Origin: a virus
Strand: one strand, 5' to 3'
Length of the DNA stretch: 56,309 nucleotides
Virus record (IMG/VR): IMGVR_UViG_3300031251_000023
Coordinates: 1 to 56,309 of that record
In this document: piece after piece, positions 40,901 through 49,071 of the stretch
Numbering within the stretch: the first letter of the stretch is position 1
How the letters are laid out: the number at the start of each line of letters is the position of its first letter
Position numbers and translations under genes: made by a program
The notes under the pieces: generated by a model
What the model was told of the DNA's origin: nothing
The model's input: the letters and a program-made list of their open reading frames with translations, nothing else
Database searches by the model: none

Positions 40901-43094
40901 CCCAGCCATGGGTCTTAACCCAATCGGCGACGAAATCGATTTGCTTCATGACGGTCGACGCGTCGCGCGCATCAAGGCCGGTCCGTTGCGTGAAGACGTC
41001 GCCGAGCCCGGAGACCATGTTTCCACCGGGCGCGACCCCGCCGTAGTGGAGCTGATACGGTCCGAACGAGGAGCCGCTGTCTCCAGTGTAATTTTTGAGG
41101 CCTTCGCTTTTCGCGACATTCACCGCGACGCTCGGATCGATGCCGCGCGCCGCGAAGGCCTGCTGAATATAGGAGACGATCGAATCCGCCGCGGCGGCGG
41201 CTCCAGTCGCGGCTCCAGTCCCCGCACCGGCGTTATTGGTGGAAAATTGAGAGCGGAAATCATTGAATTCCTGCTCGATTTGCTTCATCGCCTTTTCGAA
41301 CGGCAGCATCCCGACGGTCGCAAAATCATTATTCGCCTGCCGTAGCATGTCGGCGGCTTTTCTGTTGCCCTCCGCGATAATCGCGTTGCGCGCCTCTTCC
41401 GCCTTGGCGGCGGCTACGAGCTGATCGCCCGTCTGACGCAATATATTGACGCGCGCCTGTTCTTCAGCGGCGGCGGCGCGCTCGGCGAATGTCCATGCCT
41501 CGCTCTGCTTGGACGCGAGTTGTGAGTCCTGGGCGATCTTCTCTATCTCGCTCTGCCAGTTCGTCGTCTGATAGGTGAGATTTTGCAGCGCGCGCTGCGC
41601 GTCGGCGGCGCTCACGCCCATCTTCTGCAAGATGGCCGGATCGACCACGGCGGACGCCAGATTCTGTTGCTGATTCACCAACGTCTGACGCTGCGAAATC
41701 TCGGGAAGGGTCGATCGAACGATATCGGCCGCCACTTGGGATTTTGTCATGCGCGCCAATTCGTCGGCCGCGTCGCTCGCGGCTTTCTTCGTGCCCTCAA
41801 TTTGTTTCTTGAGCGTGTCGATTTGTTCTTGCACGAATTGCAGTCGGCCCGTCGTATCGCCACGCAGGAAGCTGTCGATAAAATTCGTCGGTTGCGCGCC
41901 GATCGTCGCCTTGATCGCCTCAAGCTGCTGCAACTGCTTTTCGAGCGATGGCGCGAGGAAGTTCTCGACGGCGTGGGCGCCCGCCGAAAACGCGCTTTGC
42001 AGCTCCTCCCACGCTTTCTGGAGCAACCCGGTGTTATCCGTGGTTTTCTTAATGCTGCCGGAAAAGGCCTCGAACAGAACCTTCTGCGCTCCGGCGAGGT
42101 TCCCCTGATCCTGCAAGTCCTTGATCAATTGCTTCGTGTTGTCGTCGAGAAAGCCCAGGCGCTTGTTGAGTTCTTCCGCCCCTTTCGTCGGATCGGCGAA
42201 GGCCTTCGCCAGTTCGTCCCCGGCCTGCGTCAGGTCCAATCCGAACGCATTCCCGAATTTCTTCGTCGATCCGATCAGGTTTTGGATCATATCTCCCCTG
42301 ATCGCGCCGGATGAAGCGAATTGCGCGGCGAGATCGACGCCCTGGCCCTGGCCGATGCCGGCCGTCTTGGCGCCGGCCTCGGCGATCTTCGACAGGTCGC
42401 CCACGGTGACGCCAGCGGCTCGCCCCACGCCGTTGAGCGACTGCGCAAGCTTGTCTTGCTGCGCGCTGAATTGATAAGCGGCCAGCGCCGCCGCCCCGAG
42501 CACGGCGACGAGCGCGGTCAGCGGATTGGTGACGATGGGGGCGATCATGGCGCCGACCGCGCGAAGCGTGCCGCCAACCCCGCCCGAACCACTGGAGAAA
42601 ATTTGGGCGATGCGCCCGCCCTCAAGCGCCAAGGCGCGAATCGGGTTTTGTCCGGCGACTATTTCATCGACGAAGGATTTGACGACATGCACGCCCTCCA
42701 TCATCTGCATCTTGTTGAGGCCGACCGAGCGCGTGTGATCGTCCAACGCCTCCTTATTGTCGTTCGTCGCCTCCAGGGCCGCTTTCCGCGCCGTGGCGAG
42801 GCCGTTCATCGTCGCGGTATAGGCCGCGGTCCCTTCCAGGCCAGCCGCCTGAGCCTGAGCAAGCGCGCGCTCGATCTTTTCCATCTGCGCTTGCGCCTTA
42901 TAGGCGGCGTCGAGTTGCTTGGCGTAGCGGTCCAGCGTTGTGGCGTTGCGTTCGCGAACCTTGGACGTGGTGTCGGACGCGACGGTGGCCTTATCCTCGG
43001 CGGCCACGAGCTTGTTGAGAGCGGCTGTCGCCTGATCGACGCCGGTCGACGTGACCTCGATGTCAATTATCGACTGGACTGAATTCGCGGTCAT
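37902..43094 (-). CDS. Tape measure protein with muralytic and DUF4214 domains
   Basis: 1730 aa, setting tail length and ejected at infection. The coiled-coil N-terminus (to about 140) is followed by a lambda gpH-like TMP domain with hydrophobic helices (TNPLTALVAVLGAAALAAYQ). At about 635-745 lies a lysozyme-like domain with a probable catalytic Glu in AVNVAKSEGLKNYTGDSGSS. Glycine-rich hydrophobic stretches near 1000-1060 fit a channel. At about 1555-1600 FVASLYQSVFGRAADQAGLN matches DUF4214, unusual in a tape measure. GTP/ATP motifs absent. Confidence 0.9.
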   Translation of the reverse strand: MTANSVQSIIDIEVTSTGVDQATAALNKLVAAEDKATVASDTTSKVRERNATTLDRYAKQLDAAYKAQAQMEKIERALAQAQAAGLEGTAAYTATMNGLATARKAALEATNDNKEALDDHTRSVGLNKMQMMEGVHVVKSFVDEIVAGQNPIRALALEGGRIAQIFSSGSGGVGGTLRAVGAMIAPIVTNPLTALVAVLGAAALAAYQFSAQQDKLAQSLNGVGRAAGVTVGDLSKIAEAGAKTAGIGQGQGVDLAAQFASSGAIRGDMIQNLIGSTKKFGNAFGLDLTQAGDELAKAFADPTKGAEELNKRLGFLDDNTKQLIKDLQDQGNLAGAQKVLFEAFSGSIKKTTDNTGLLQKAWEELQSAFSAGAHAVENFLAPSLEKQLQQLEAIKATIGAQPTNFIDSFLRGDTTGRLQFVQEQIDTLKKQIEGTKKAASDAADELARMTKSQVAADIVRSTLPEISQRQTLVNQQQNLASAVVDPAILQKMGVSAADAQRALQNLTYQTTNWQSEIEKIAQDSQLASKQSEAWTFAERAAAAEEQARVNILRQTGDQLVAAAKAEEARNAIIAEGNRKAADMLRQANNDFATVGMLPFEKAMKQIEQEFNDFRSQFSTNNAGAGTGAATGAAAAADSIVSYIQQAFAARGIDPSVAVNVAKSEGLKNYTGDSGSSFGPYQLHYGGVAPGGNMVSGLGDVFTQRTGLDARDASTVMKQIDFVADWVKTHGWGDFHGAAKTGISNWQGIGGASGAASASTSTSQVDQINSTSDAVSKQAESVKKAQQAYEFLKKPIVDANISLAAQNALLDVQNATMGQSAGAVAAASKAQEMLNQFAAQGVTEQALVNKYGEQGHQMYADLRASVEATADAYGKFIQRQYDAAEAIKAVQDAQKFLGDSFKSFVETMLSGTGKMSDALKSFGKSFSSNALDALISGTGSLAGISGLAPSSPNGQGGVLKLFGDTIRGATKSGVEDAAKIANDNASQGGLGSILGSISPTSITKGVTAIAGLASAYGAGLSSRSPTMGAITGGISGIVAGASLGSFLGPMGMVAGGVIGAGLGLFGGDQGKKQAQQQQQMQAFQNYVNAIPDINAFRQQASGVPLGSIQTGANTAQQSLDKLTQTAAQAGDWGQVIQLQSDFNKLVARLKSDFIDAWAGIIDELSKGVGASGPFAQAHANILQLGQDLQGFISDTKTAYGDTAPQVEQAAKATQSYALSALQVVDPLTAVRTRFDEINGTASGLQKVLVDLGMSADNAASAIRDGVAKALDQLRATFSQGLQRDINTANGKSYLNDASDLITAYAKNLSDAALIGIDQSQVDQWFKAKAQAIVDSAQLTGTAFDGLLAAFPQLTGVVHSFVQVVDTAAAAAQAATQAAQKSADDAASAVTTARSALQASYDKEAQTLNDTITRMTSFIATIKQLKTSLQFDQALSPLSPQQQFLAAQAQYQDVSKKAIAGDQTAQGQLPDVVKTYLDQAKSYFGFNSTYNQIFNDVQATLDALANSSQGQIDSAQAQLDALNKQVDGLITVNASVLDVVTAIQNLQAALTGQKNANQNFVASLYQSVFGRAADQAGLNYWTGQLNSGAYTTQTLTDALNQAKASGAMRLGGVVGFAGGGIVGNGIYDQDSVLARYAGGGNIALAGGEFVARAPSVNPSTLPVLSHINRFGQPPENDNASLKSELANLKAMLGQLIAVSAAGHSETVGAVRENTLAVQQDTRANDRRAIARK

Positions 43095-43137
43095 CGGGAA
43101 CCTCGCCCATCCCGCCCGGAGACGATCCGTCGCTTGC

Positions 43138-43167
43138 TTGAGAGGGCATTAGAGACTCGACTCTCAA
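43138..43167. promoter_or_regulatory. Inverted repeat upstream of the moron gene
   Basis: TTGAGAG-N16-CTCTCAA, with an inner AGAG/CTCT. Lies between the divergent tape measure and moron starts. Possible operator; no convincing -35/-10 pair found. Confidence 0.4.
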
Positions 43168-43229
43168 ATCGCGGCTGATATTTTGTTCTCTCGGTTCCGC
43201 CGTGAAGAAGAGTTTTTGGAGGGTAGGCT

Positions 43230-43481
43230 ATGGGATTCATCAAAGGGATGGCTGCTTTCTTAATCGTCGCGTTCATATTGCTCGCCGCTCTGAATGCGGC
43301 CTACCCGCCGGACCCGGAATACGGCAAGCGCTTGTTAGAAAAAATCCAAGCATCCTGCCGTAAAGAATACAGCCCTAACGAAAGCGCGGTCATGGATTGC
43401 CAGATTCGGCTTGCACGCAAGGCGCTGATCGATGACGTCGCTCGGCGCCAGGATCGCGCTGCGTCCGGGGCTGGCCTCTAA
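43230..43481 (+). CDS. Moron: small membrane-anchored protein
   Basis: 83 aa on the opposite strand to the whole tail operon. GGAGGG precedes the ATG. The N-terminal hydrophobic anchor MGFIKGMAAFLIVAFILLAA leads to a charged soluble part with two cysteines (ASCRKEYSPNESAVMDCQIR). Flanked by an inverted repeat and downstream hairpins. The layout is that of a moron expressed from the prophage, perhaps altering host physiology. Unknown family. Confidence 0.65.
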   Translation: MGFIKGMAAFLIVAFILLAALNAAYPPDPEYGKRLLEKIQASCRKEYSPNESAVMDCQIRLARKALIDDVARRQDRAASGAGL

Positions 43482-43496
43482 ATCCCGTCTCCCGCC

Positions 43497-43534
43497 CCTC
43501 TCCTGGTTCACCCAGAGAGGTAGGCGAGCCTACC
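43497..43534. terminator. Double hairpin after the moron
   Basis: Stem CCTCTC-N12-GAGAGG (43497-43520) followed by GGTAGGC-GA-GCCTACC (43519-43534). No long T-run. Placed between convergent stops of the moron and tail chaperone genes; probably slows or stops both transcripts. Confidence 0.45.
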
Positions 43535-44305
43535 CGTTCGCCCTGGCCTTGATCGCCGAAAGCAGGCCGATGACCGCGCTATCGTCCGTCATCGGCGCAC
43601 GCTCAATCAATTTGAATTTTCCATCGGAGGCCATCGATTTCGCGATGACGGAATTATCGATCCGTCGCAACAGCGAGACTTCCCACGGTGTCGGGCGAGA
43701 ATCCGTCAACCGCGCCCATGCCTCTATGTCGGGATAGGTTATCGGGTTCAGCGCCATGCCGCCGCTCGTGCGCGCCGCCGCCAGTTCGCAGAACCATTCC
43801 CATATATGCGCGACCTCGGATGGAAGAATCGCGGTCGCGCGATCGCCGCTCAGGGCCGCCTCGGCGAATGCGATCAATCGCTCGGCGAGGCTTTCAAGAA
43901 ATTTGCGCGGTCCGAGATAAACGCGTCCGCCTGCTCGCGCAGCCACGGCAATTTCTTGTAAATCGCGCGGGCGTTGTCGATCGTGAAGGGAAGATCGCCA
44001 TCGGCTCCGATGCTGATTCCCTGCCATCCGATCGTCGCCGCGACGATCATTTCAAGCGCGTCGTTTTCCAATTCCTCGGCCGATAGCTGAACGCGACGCC
44101 CGGCCTGGTTCGCTCGCAATTTGCGATTGGTCGCGGCGCGCTGAGCCCGCCTGAACCGCTCGCTGTCGGCCCCCGCCAGCGTCAAGCTGACGGGCTTGCC
44201 GTCGCCGAACGTCAGAACGGCGCCGCTGACCGGATGCGTGACCTGCATGACGGCGCCCGATTCCGAAGCCGAGGATATGTCCAATGTAGAGAGATCGAGA
44301 CCCAT
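43530..44305 (-). CDS. Tail assembly chaperone gpG-T, -1 frameshift product
   Basis: 258-aa fusion made when ribosomes slip -1 at A AAT TTC (43898-43904). The N-terminal 136 residues are shared with gpG; the T part begins LESLAERLIAFAEAALSGDR and contains HIWEWFCELAAARTSGGMAL and a PWEVSLLRRID block. In lambda and HK97-like phages the G and GT forms chaperone tail-tube protein around the tape measure. Confidence 0.85.
43874..44305 (-). CDS. Tail assembly chaperone gpG-like (zero frame)
   Basis: 143 aa starting MGLDLSTLDISSASESGAVM. VTHPVSGAVLTFGDGKPVSL is typical of alphaproteobacterial gpG-like chaperones. It is the unshifted product, lying between the tail tube and tape measure genes as in most siphophages. 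Confidence 0.82.
   Translation of the reverse strand: MGLDLSTLDISSASESGAVMQVTHPVSGAVLTFGDGKPVSLTLAGADSERFRRAQRAATNRKLRANQAGRRVQLSAEELENDALEMIVAATIGWQGISIGADGDLPFTIDNARAIYKKLPWLREQADAFISDRANFLKASPSD
43898..43904 (-). promoter_or_regulatory. Slippery heptamer A AAT TTC
   Basis: Canonical X XXY YYZ heptamer in the gpG frame (codons 135-136 Asn-Phe), 7 codons before the gpG stop. After a -1 slip reading continues as CTT GAA AGC, precisely opening the T frame. Confidence 0.85.
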
Positions 44306-44351
44306 TTATCTTTCCCTTTTGATGAAAAACAGCGAGCGACGCGCGCCTGCA

Positions 44352-44831
44352 TCAGGTCGCGGCGACGACCGTGATCTTCGAATTGATCACGACATCGAAC
44401 GTCCGGGCGACAATGTTGTCATTGGTCCCGATGTTCTCTTTCTTGCCGCTCACCAGACCGATGAAATAGTTCAACTCGTCGGTTCCGGTCGATGGCGTGA
44501 TCGAGTTCGGCAGATCGACCTTGAACGCATAATTCTTATTGGTCGCCTCCGCCGCGATGAGCGCGAGCTGCCCCGTGTCGTCGCCGTAATGCGCCGTCGT
44601 CACTTGCATCGTTCCGGCGTCGCGAGCGCCTTTCGACTTGCGGACGCGGCTATCGCCGATCACCGCGAAATTGATAACATTGGCCTGGTCGCCATATTGG
44701 CCGAGGGTTTGGATTCCGGTGATCTCCACCCACGTCAGGGCGGCGTAAGCCGCGGCATCGGCGGGTTCAGAGGTGACGGCCACGTTGGAGATATAGAACT
44801 TCGAGCCTGTTGCTGTGAAAACGAAAGACAT
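44352..44831 (-). CDS. Major tail (tube) protein
   Basis: 159 aa. Starts MSFVFTATGSKFYISNVAVT; ALTWVEITGIQTLGQYGD and LPNSITPSTGTDELNYFIGL fit phage tail tube proteins of the gpV-like fold. Position before the chaperones agrees. It polymerises into the non-contractile tail tube. Confidence 0.85.
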   Translation of the reverse strand: MSFVFTATGSKFYISNVAVTSEPADAAAYAALTWVEITGIQTLGQYGDQANVINFAVIGDSRVRKSKGARDAGTMQVTTAHYGDDTGQLALIAAEATNKNYAFKVDLPNSITPSTGTDELNYFIGLVSGKKENIGTNDNIVARTFDVVINSKITVVAAT

Positions 44832-44874
44832 GGTTATGCTCCATTAGCCAGCCGTCCAGTAACGGCCCAGCGTC

Positions 44875-45279
44875 TCAGTTGTTGGAGATGTAGAGGTAGG
44901 GGACGACGATGTAGGTTCGGAAATAGTTTCCATCATCCGCAAGGTCGTCGACGCGCGGTGACGTTGGCGAAAATGGGCGAGTGTCGACGCCGCCGAACGT
45001 CCTGTCGAGGAACAAGGCGCGCAGCTGCTCGCCATAATCGAGCGCCTTGGAGACGCCGGCTCCGCGCTCCGTCGCGATGATGACGCGGAACCCGCCGGTT
45101 TCACGATAGGAATGTCCGAGCGTCGTTTTTTCGCCATTGGCGACGGGAAACTCGACCGCGATAAACGGCGCGCCATCGGCCGGCGCCTGCAAATCCGCGT
45201 TTATTTCTAGGATGGCGCACGCGGTCCAGTTCGCCGCGAGATAGGCATGCACGGCGTCGACGACTGCTTTTCTCGCCAT
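44875..45279 (-). CDS. Tail terminator-like protein (DUF4128/gpU-like)
   Basis: 134 aa from MARKAVVDAVHAYLAANWTA. PFIAVEFPVANGEKTTLGHS and FRVIIATERGAGVSKALDYG match small tail-terminator proteins. In-frame sequence further upstream belongs to another gene. It caps the tail tube and joins the head. Confidence 0.72.
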   Translation of the reverse strand: MARKAVVDAVHAYLAANWTACAILEINADLQAPADGAPFIAVEFPVANGEKTTLGHSYRETGGFRVIIATERGAGVSKALDYGEQLRALFLDRTFGGVDTRPFSPTSPRVDDLADDGNYFRTYIVVPYLYISNN

Positions 45280-45281
45280 GA

Positions 45282-45908
45282 CTACCTCGGGATGATCCGG
45301 ATCGCGGGCTGGCGCATTATCGCGGGCTTGCGCATTTGACGCGTTTTCTTTCCAACTTCCGCCGCCCCTCCCGTCGGGGAGATATATGTAAATCTGATCA
45401 GAGCGGCATTCCCAAAGCGTCGCTTCGCCAACTCCGTGACGACCTCGTAAACGCCATCCGCCGCTTGTTCCGACAGGCCGCGCTCGATCTTGCGCGCATA
45501 GGGTTGGGTGTTCACGAAAACATAGTTTTCGGCCGGCGGTATCGTTCCATCGACGTTTATCTCGACGCCATCCGCGAGCAGGATGTGGGATTTTTGATAG
45601 GCTCCCGTCAGCACGGGAGAGTGGATAATGAGCTGCTCGCCGATCCACGCCAGCGTTTCGCCGATGAGTTCGAATTCGAAGACGATATGCCCGCGATCCG
45701 GATTGACGCTCTCCAATGGAGCGCCCTCGCGGCCGTCGACGAATGTCTGGTAGGGCGGCGCCATCCCAAGAGCGGCGCGGTTTTCCTGTTGTGCCTCGGC
45801 GAGAATGTCCCTCGCAGCGTTCGCGGCCAGTTTTTGACGCGCTTGCGGCGAAAGCGTATTCGACACGAGCAGCTCAACGTCGCGTCGAAATGTCCGTATC
45901 CGCGCCAT
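45282..45908 (-). CDS. Minor tail/neck protein (HK97 gp10-like)
   Basis: 208 aa from MARIRTFRRDVELLVSNTLS. The segment HSPVLTGAYQKSHILLADGV and QPYARKIERG match the HK97 gp10/lambda gpZ family that helps connect head and tail. It lies between head-completion and tail-terminator genes as expected. Normal length. Confidence 0.72.
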   Translation of the reverse strand: MARIRTFRRDVELLVSNTLSPQARQKLAANAARDILAEAQQENRAALGMAPPYQTFVDGREGAPLESVNPDRGHIVFEFELIGETLAWIGEQLIIHSPVLTGAYQKSHILLADGVEINVDGTIPPAENYVFVNTQPYARKIERGLSEQAADGVYEVVTELAKRRFGNAALIRFTYISPTGGAAEVGKKTRQMRKPAIMRQPAIRIIPR

Positions 45909-45911
45909 TCA

Positions 45912-46433
45912 TCAAGCGGTTCTGGCGAGCACCGCGATGAGATATTTCGCGGTCGCGCCGGAGCTGTTGGCTATCCTGAGAATGTCGGCGGTTCCGGCCG
46001 CCACCGCGCCAATCCCGGCCGCGTCAGGGCATGCGAGAAACAGGATGCCGCCGGGCCGAATTGGACCGATCGTCGGCGTCGTGCCGCCAAGGAAGCCGAC
46101 AACAGGATTGGAGCCGCCGCCGATCGTCAGATTCGTCGTGTTCGCCGTGCCGTCCTTTTGCTTATTGATGATCATGATCGCGACCAATTCGACGGCGGCG
46201 ATCGATGCTCCAAGCGCGTCGGTCAGCGAGCCGTTGAGGTCGATGTCGTCATTGGAGGCGCTTGAAACGCTCCGCTCCGCGAAATACACGAGATCGGCCT
46301 GGGCGGCCCCGGTTCCATTGGCGATCGCTTGGGCGAACGAAATCGCGGCGCCCCAACTGGGTCCGCCTGAAAAAGCGTTAGCGCCTTCCTGAGTAGCGGA
46401 AAACGAGGCATTGAGCTGAGCTGTCAACGTCAT
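45912..46433 (-). CDS. Structural protein of unknown role (173 aa)
   Basis: Starts MTLTAQLNASFSATQEGANA; small-residue-rich beta protein ending YLIAVLARTA. Composition resembles decoration or minor structural proteins, and it is embedded in the neck gene block. No family recognised. Confidence 0.55.
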   Translation of the reverse strand: MTLTAQLNASFSATQEGANAFSGGPSWGAAISFAQAIANGTGAAQADLVYFAERSVSSASNDDIDLNGSLTDALGASIAAVELVAIMIINKQKDGTANTTNLTIGGGSNPVVGFLGGTTPTIGPIRPGGILFLACPDAAGIGAVAAGTADILRIANSSGATAKYLIAVLARTA

Positions 46434-46464
46434 TGCATTTCCGCCCTTCGGCGGTCCCTAGTTG

Positions 46465-46800
46465 TTAGCCGCGAAGCTGAAAATTATATCTGACGACCGA
46501 CGATGCGATCGTCACCGTCTCGACGGATTCGATATTTCTGATGCGCCCGTCGGCGAGGATTTTGTCTCCGCGCGTCGGCGTGAGAAACGCCCATGCCGTC
46601 CCCGGTAGCGCGCTTGGGGAGATGATCGCTGAGCTGTCGCCCTGGATGATGCCGCCCGCTATTTCGTCGGGCCGATAGTTTCTCATGAACGATTGGATGG
46701 GAACGTCGACATTTGGCGTTCCCACTCGGCGCAAGATCACCAAGCGCCCGTCTCGAGAAAGCCGACGATCCAGTTGAGAAAGCGCTTGCTCCGGCGTCAA
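46465..46800 (-). CDS. Head-tail connector/stopper-like protein
   Basis: 111 aa: MTPEQALSQLDRRLSRDGRL... VVILRR-like strand, VPIQSFMRNYRPDEIAGGII and DKILADGRIRNIESVETVTI. The beta-barrel pattern fits head-closure (stopper) proteins. Overlaps its upstream neighbour by ATGA. Confidence 0.6.
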   Translation of the reverse strand: MTPEQALSQLDRRLSRDGRLVILRRVGTPNVDVPIQSFMRNYRPDEIAGGIIQGDSSAIISPSALPGTAWAFLTPTRGDKILADGRIRNIESVETVTIASSVVRYNFQLRG

Positions 46801-47153
46801 GACAAAAACCGCAGCTTGTAGAGCGCGCGGGAAAAAATCGCGCCAAGTTCATCGATCTGGTTCGCGATCACCGCATCGCCCGCCGAGAGGTCGTCGCGAT
46901 TGGCGGATAGCCAATCGGATTCGGAGCGGATGCGCTCGATGATATCCGCGCCATCGAAATTCATGACCTGGATAGCGGTGATGAGAGAATTACGACCCTG
47001 ATAAACCTCAACGATTTCGTCCAGCTTTTCGATCATGGAATCGTAGAACTCGCCAAGCGCCATGTGCTGCGAAAAGTTCGGCGTCGCCCAATGAGCGAGA
47101 TGCGCAGCGTTGCGCAGCGCGAAAAGCCGCGAAACCAATTCCTCGATCGGCAT
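46797..47153 (-). CDS. Ferritin-like helical protein (DUF5856-like)
   Basis: 118 aa from MPIEELVSRLFALRNAAHLA (GGAG upstream). AHWATPNFSQHMALGEFYDS resembles DUF5856/Dps-like four-helix proteins (His and acidic residues in place for metal). An odd insert among neck genes. Function unknown; family assignment from memory. Confidence 0.6.
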   Translation of the reverse strand: MPIEELVSRLFALRNAAHLAHWATPNFSQHMALGEFYDSMIEKLDEIVEVYQGRNSLITAIQVMNFDGADIIERIRSESDWLSANRDDLSAGDAVIANQIDELGAIFSRALYKLRFLS

Positions 47154-47187
47154 AGCGTCATCTCCGACCGGCTCACGCCGGGAATTG

Positions 47188-47742
47188 TTAAGCTGTTCTT
47201 GCGAACTCGCCATAGAGACGCTGTGCAGCTTCCGAATAAGAGGCGGATGCATCTTCTGCGCTATTGAAGCGTCCTAGATGATAGATGCGGCCATTTCTCC
47301 CAATATGCGCCACCCATTTGCGACGCGACTTATCCCAACTCACACCTTTCCGCCCACTCGTGTTGTCGGCGCGAGTTCCTTTATTTGCATGGTTCTGCGA
47401 GCGTGTCGCAGCGCGTAGGTTTGCGAGTCGGCTGTCGATCGGGTCGCAGTTCGCGTGATCAATATCGCCTTCTGGCCATGAGCCAGTTTGTATGAACCAA
47501 GCGAGGCGGTGAGCTTTATATTGCTTCTTGAATATGTTGATTTGTAGATAGTTATCTTTATCCGGAGTCCCAGCGACATTACCGGCGTAACGTGAATTCC
47601 ACGTCGCGCACGCGTTATTCTGGCGCGGCCCGTCAGCAAACATCTTCACCGCGCGCTTTCGCCATCGGAACACGCCAGATTTAGGATCATAGTCTAGTAA
47701 TTGACGAACAATATCTACCGTGAGAGTGTCGTATTTGGTCAT
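47188..47742 (-). CDS. Homing endonuclease, HNH plus AP2 domain
   Basis: 184 aa. N-terminal HNH_3 core (YKAHRLAWFIQTGSWPEGDI, DHANCDPIDSRLANLRAATR) followed by an AP2 DNA-binding domain (GVSWDKSRRKWVAHIGRNGR, YHLGRFNSAEDASASYSEAA). A freestanding homing nuclease inserted between head-connector genes, somewhat more AT-rich than neighbours, with a hairpin upstream. Confidence 0.92.
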   Translation of the reverse strand: MTKYDTLTVDIVRQLLDYDPKSGVFRWRKRAVKMFADGPRQNNACATWNSRYAGNVAGTPDKDNYLQINIFKKQYKAHRLAWFIQTGSWPEGDIDHANCDPIDSRLANLRAATRSQNHANKGTRADNTSGRKGVSWDKSRRKWVAHIGRNGRIYHLGRFNSAEDASASYSEAAQRLYGEFARTA

Positions 47743-47770
47743 TTGCGCAGCTTCCTTGCGTTTATGATCA

Positions 47771-47804
47771 GAAGCCGGCCTGTGTTAGCGCGCAGTCCGG
47801 CTTC
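47771..47804. terminator. Hairpin upstream of the homing endonuclease
   Basis: Perfect 8-bp stem GAAGCCGG / CCGGCTTC with an 18-nt loop between the connector stop and the homing nuclease start; T-rich only on the plus strand. May attenuate expression of the inserted nuclease. Confidence 0.45.
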
Positions 47805-47843
47805 ACTATTTTACAACAAACGAAAGACAAACCCGAAAGATAT

Positions 47844-48524
47844 TTAATTTGGTAAATGATTCACATAGCCGCCCGCGTCGAGCGCGCCGAGCAGCGACGG
47901 CGGAACTAGATCGCCGAGGTGGGGATTTCCGAACCATTCTGATCGGCCGATGCCATCGACGTAATCGAGCTTTTGATTGGGATCGCGCCCGTCCTGGTGC
48001 CACAGAATTTGTGTCAACTGGCTGGCCACCAATGCGAGATCATCCGGAACGGTTGCATAGCCGGCGTCATACGTGACGACGATCTTCCAATTGATCCACG
48101 CCGTCGGCTGATCGGCGGAAAGGCGGACAAGAATTCCATCGGCCGCGCGAAGTTCATATTGCGAGGCGTCGAGCGCCGTCCCATCGGCGACGACTGACGC
48201 GACGGAAACGGCAGGGCACCGCGCGAGGATCAGCGAATGTCGCATCTTCTCGCTATCGGCGAATGGCCACGCCCCATTGGCCCAATAGGAAGGGCGTCGG
48301 AATGTCTCGACAATGGTTTCCTTACGCAGCGTCGGCGGGTTAACCCCGTCGGAGACGACGCGGCAAGCCTTCGTGATCGCGGCCGCGATGCGAGCGCCGA
48401 GCGCGGTGAGCGTCGCATCCGAGGATGATCCCGTCACCCCGGCGGCGGCGCGAAGCTGCTCGATCGTGAGCAGGGAGCGATCCGTCGCTGGGGTCTGGAC
48501 CGCGATGAATGACTCGAAGGCCAT
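47844..48524 (-). CDS. Head-tail connector (gp6-like adaptor)
   Basis: 226 aa. LLTIEQLRAAAGVTGSSSDA and ALGARIAAAITKACRVV, then VADGTALDASQYELRAADGI and TYDAGYATVPDDLALVASQL are the classic pattern of HK97 gp6/SPP1 gp15-type adaptor proteins that bind below the portal. Good fit in order and length. Confidence 0.82.
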   Translation of the reverse strand: MAFESFIAVQTPATDRSLLTIEQLRAAAGVTGSSSDATLTALGARIAAAITKACRVVSDGVNPPTLRKETIVETFRRPSYWANGAWPFADSEKMRHSLILARCPAVSVASVVADGTALDASQYELRAADGILVRLSADQPTAWINWKIVVTYDAGYATVPDDLALVASQLTQILWHQDGRDPNQKLDYVDGIGRSEWFGNPHLGDLVPPSLLGALDAGGYVNHLPN

Positions 48525-48527
48525 GGT

Positions 48528-49016
48528 TCAGGACAGCCGATAGAGCGTCCATGCCCCGGCGGCGGTGCGGCGCGCGCGGAACCGACCAGACGAATTCAAA
48601 CTCCCGGCGGCGCTATAAGCCGGAATGTCCATGGAGCCGACGAGCGTCCATCCGGTGTTGGTCGTGAGGCTCGCGTCCTCGGCGTCGACGGTCGAGATGT
48701 TGATGACCGAGAAATCGAATGAATCGTTCGCCCCGAACGCTGGGAGCGCAGTATCCATCGCGGTCGCGAGGGGAAGCTGAAGCGCCGATGCGCCCGCCGC
48801 CGCTTGGTTCACGGTAATGATGCCGACGAGAATTTCCGCGGCGGTCAACGTCGCGGAAACGGTCTTGGCCGTCGGCGTCGCCTGGACGGGGGCGTTAACC
48901 CCGCCATTTTCGATGAGGCCGCCGCTTTCGATCGTGATCTTGCCGCCAGATGCGACGACGAGTTCATCGCCGCCCTGTTTCAAATAGACTTTCGTCTGAT
49001 AGGTAAGGTCGGACAT
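48528..49016 (-). CDS. Head decoration/fibre-like protein
   Basis: 162 aa from MSDLTYQTKVYLKQGGDELV (GAGGAG upstream). GGKITIESGGLIENGGV is a beta-helical or spike-like motif frequent in phage head fibres; the C-terminal half (TGWTLVGSMDIPAYSAAGSL) is a jelly-roll-like domain. Probably on the capsid surface. Confidence 0.6.
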   Translation of the reverse strand: MSDLTYQTKVYLKQGGDELVVASGGKITIESGGLIENGGVNAPVQATPTAKTVSATLTAAEILVGIITVNQAAAGASALQLPLATAMDTALPAFGANDSFDFSVINISTVDAEDASLTTNTGWTLVGSMDIPAYSAAGSLNSSGRFRARRTAAGAWTLYRLS

Positions 49017-49071
49017 CGCCGCGGTCTCCTCGAGAGTGGGAATGGGCGCCAAGCCGGCGCCCTTATATCAA

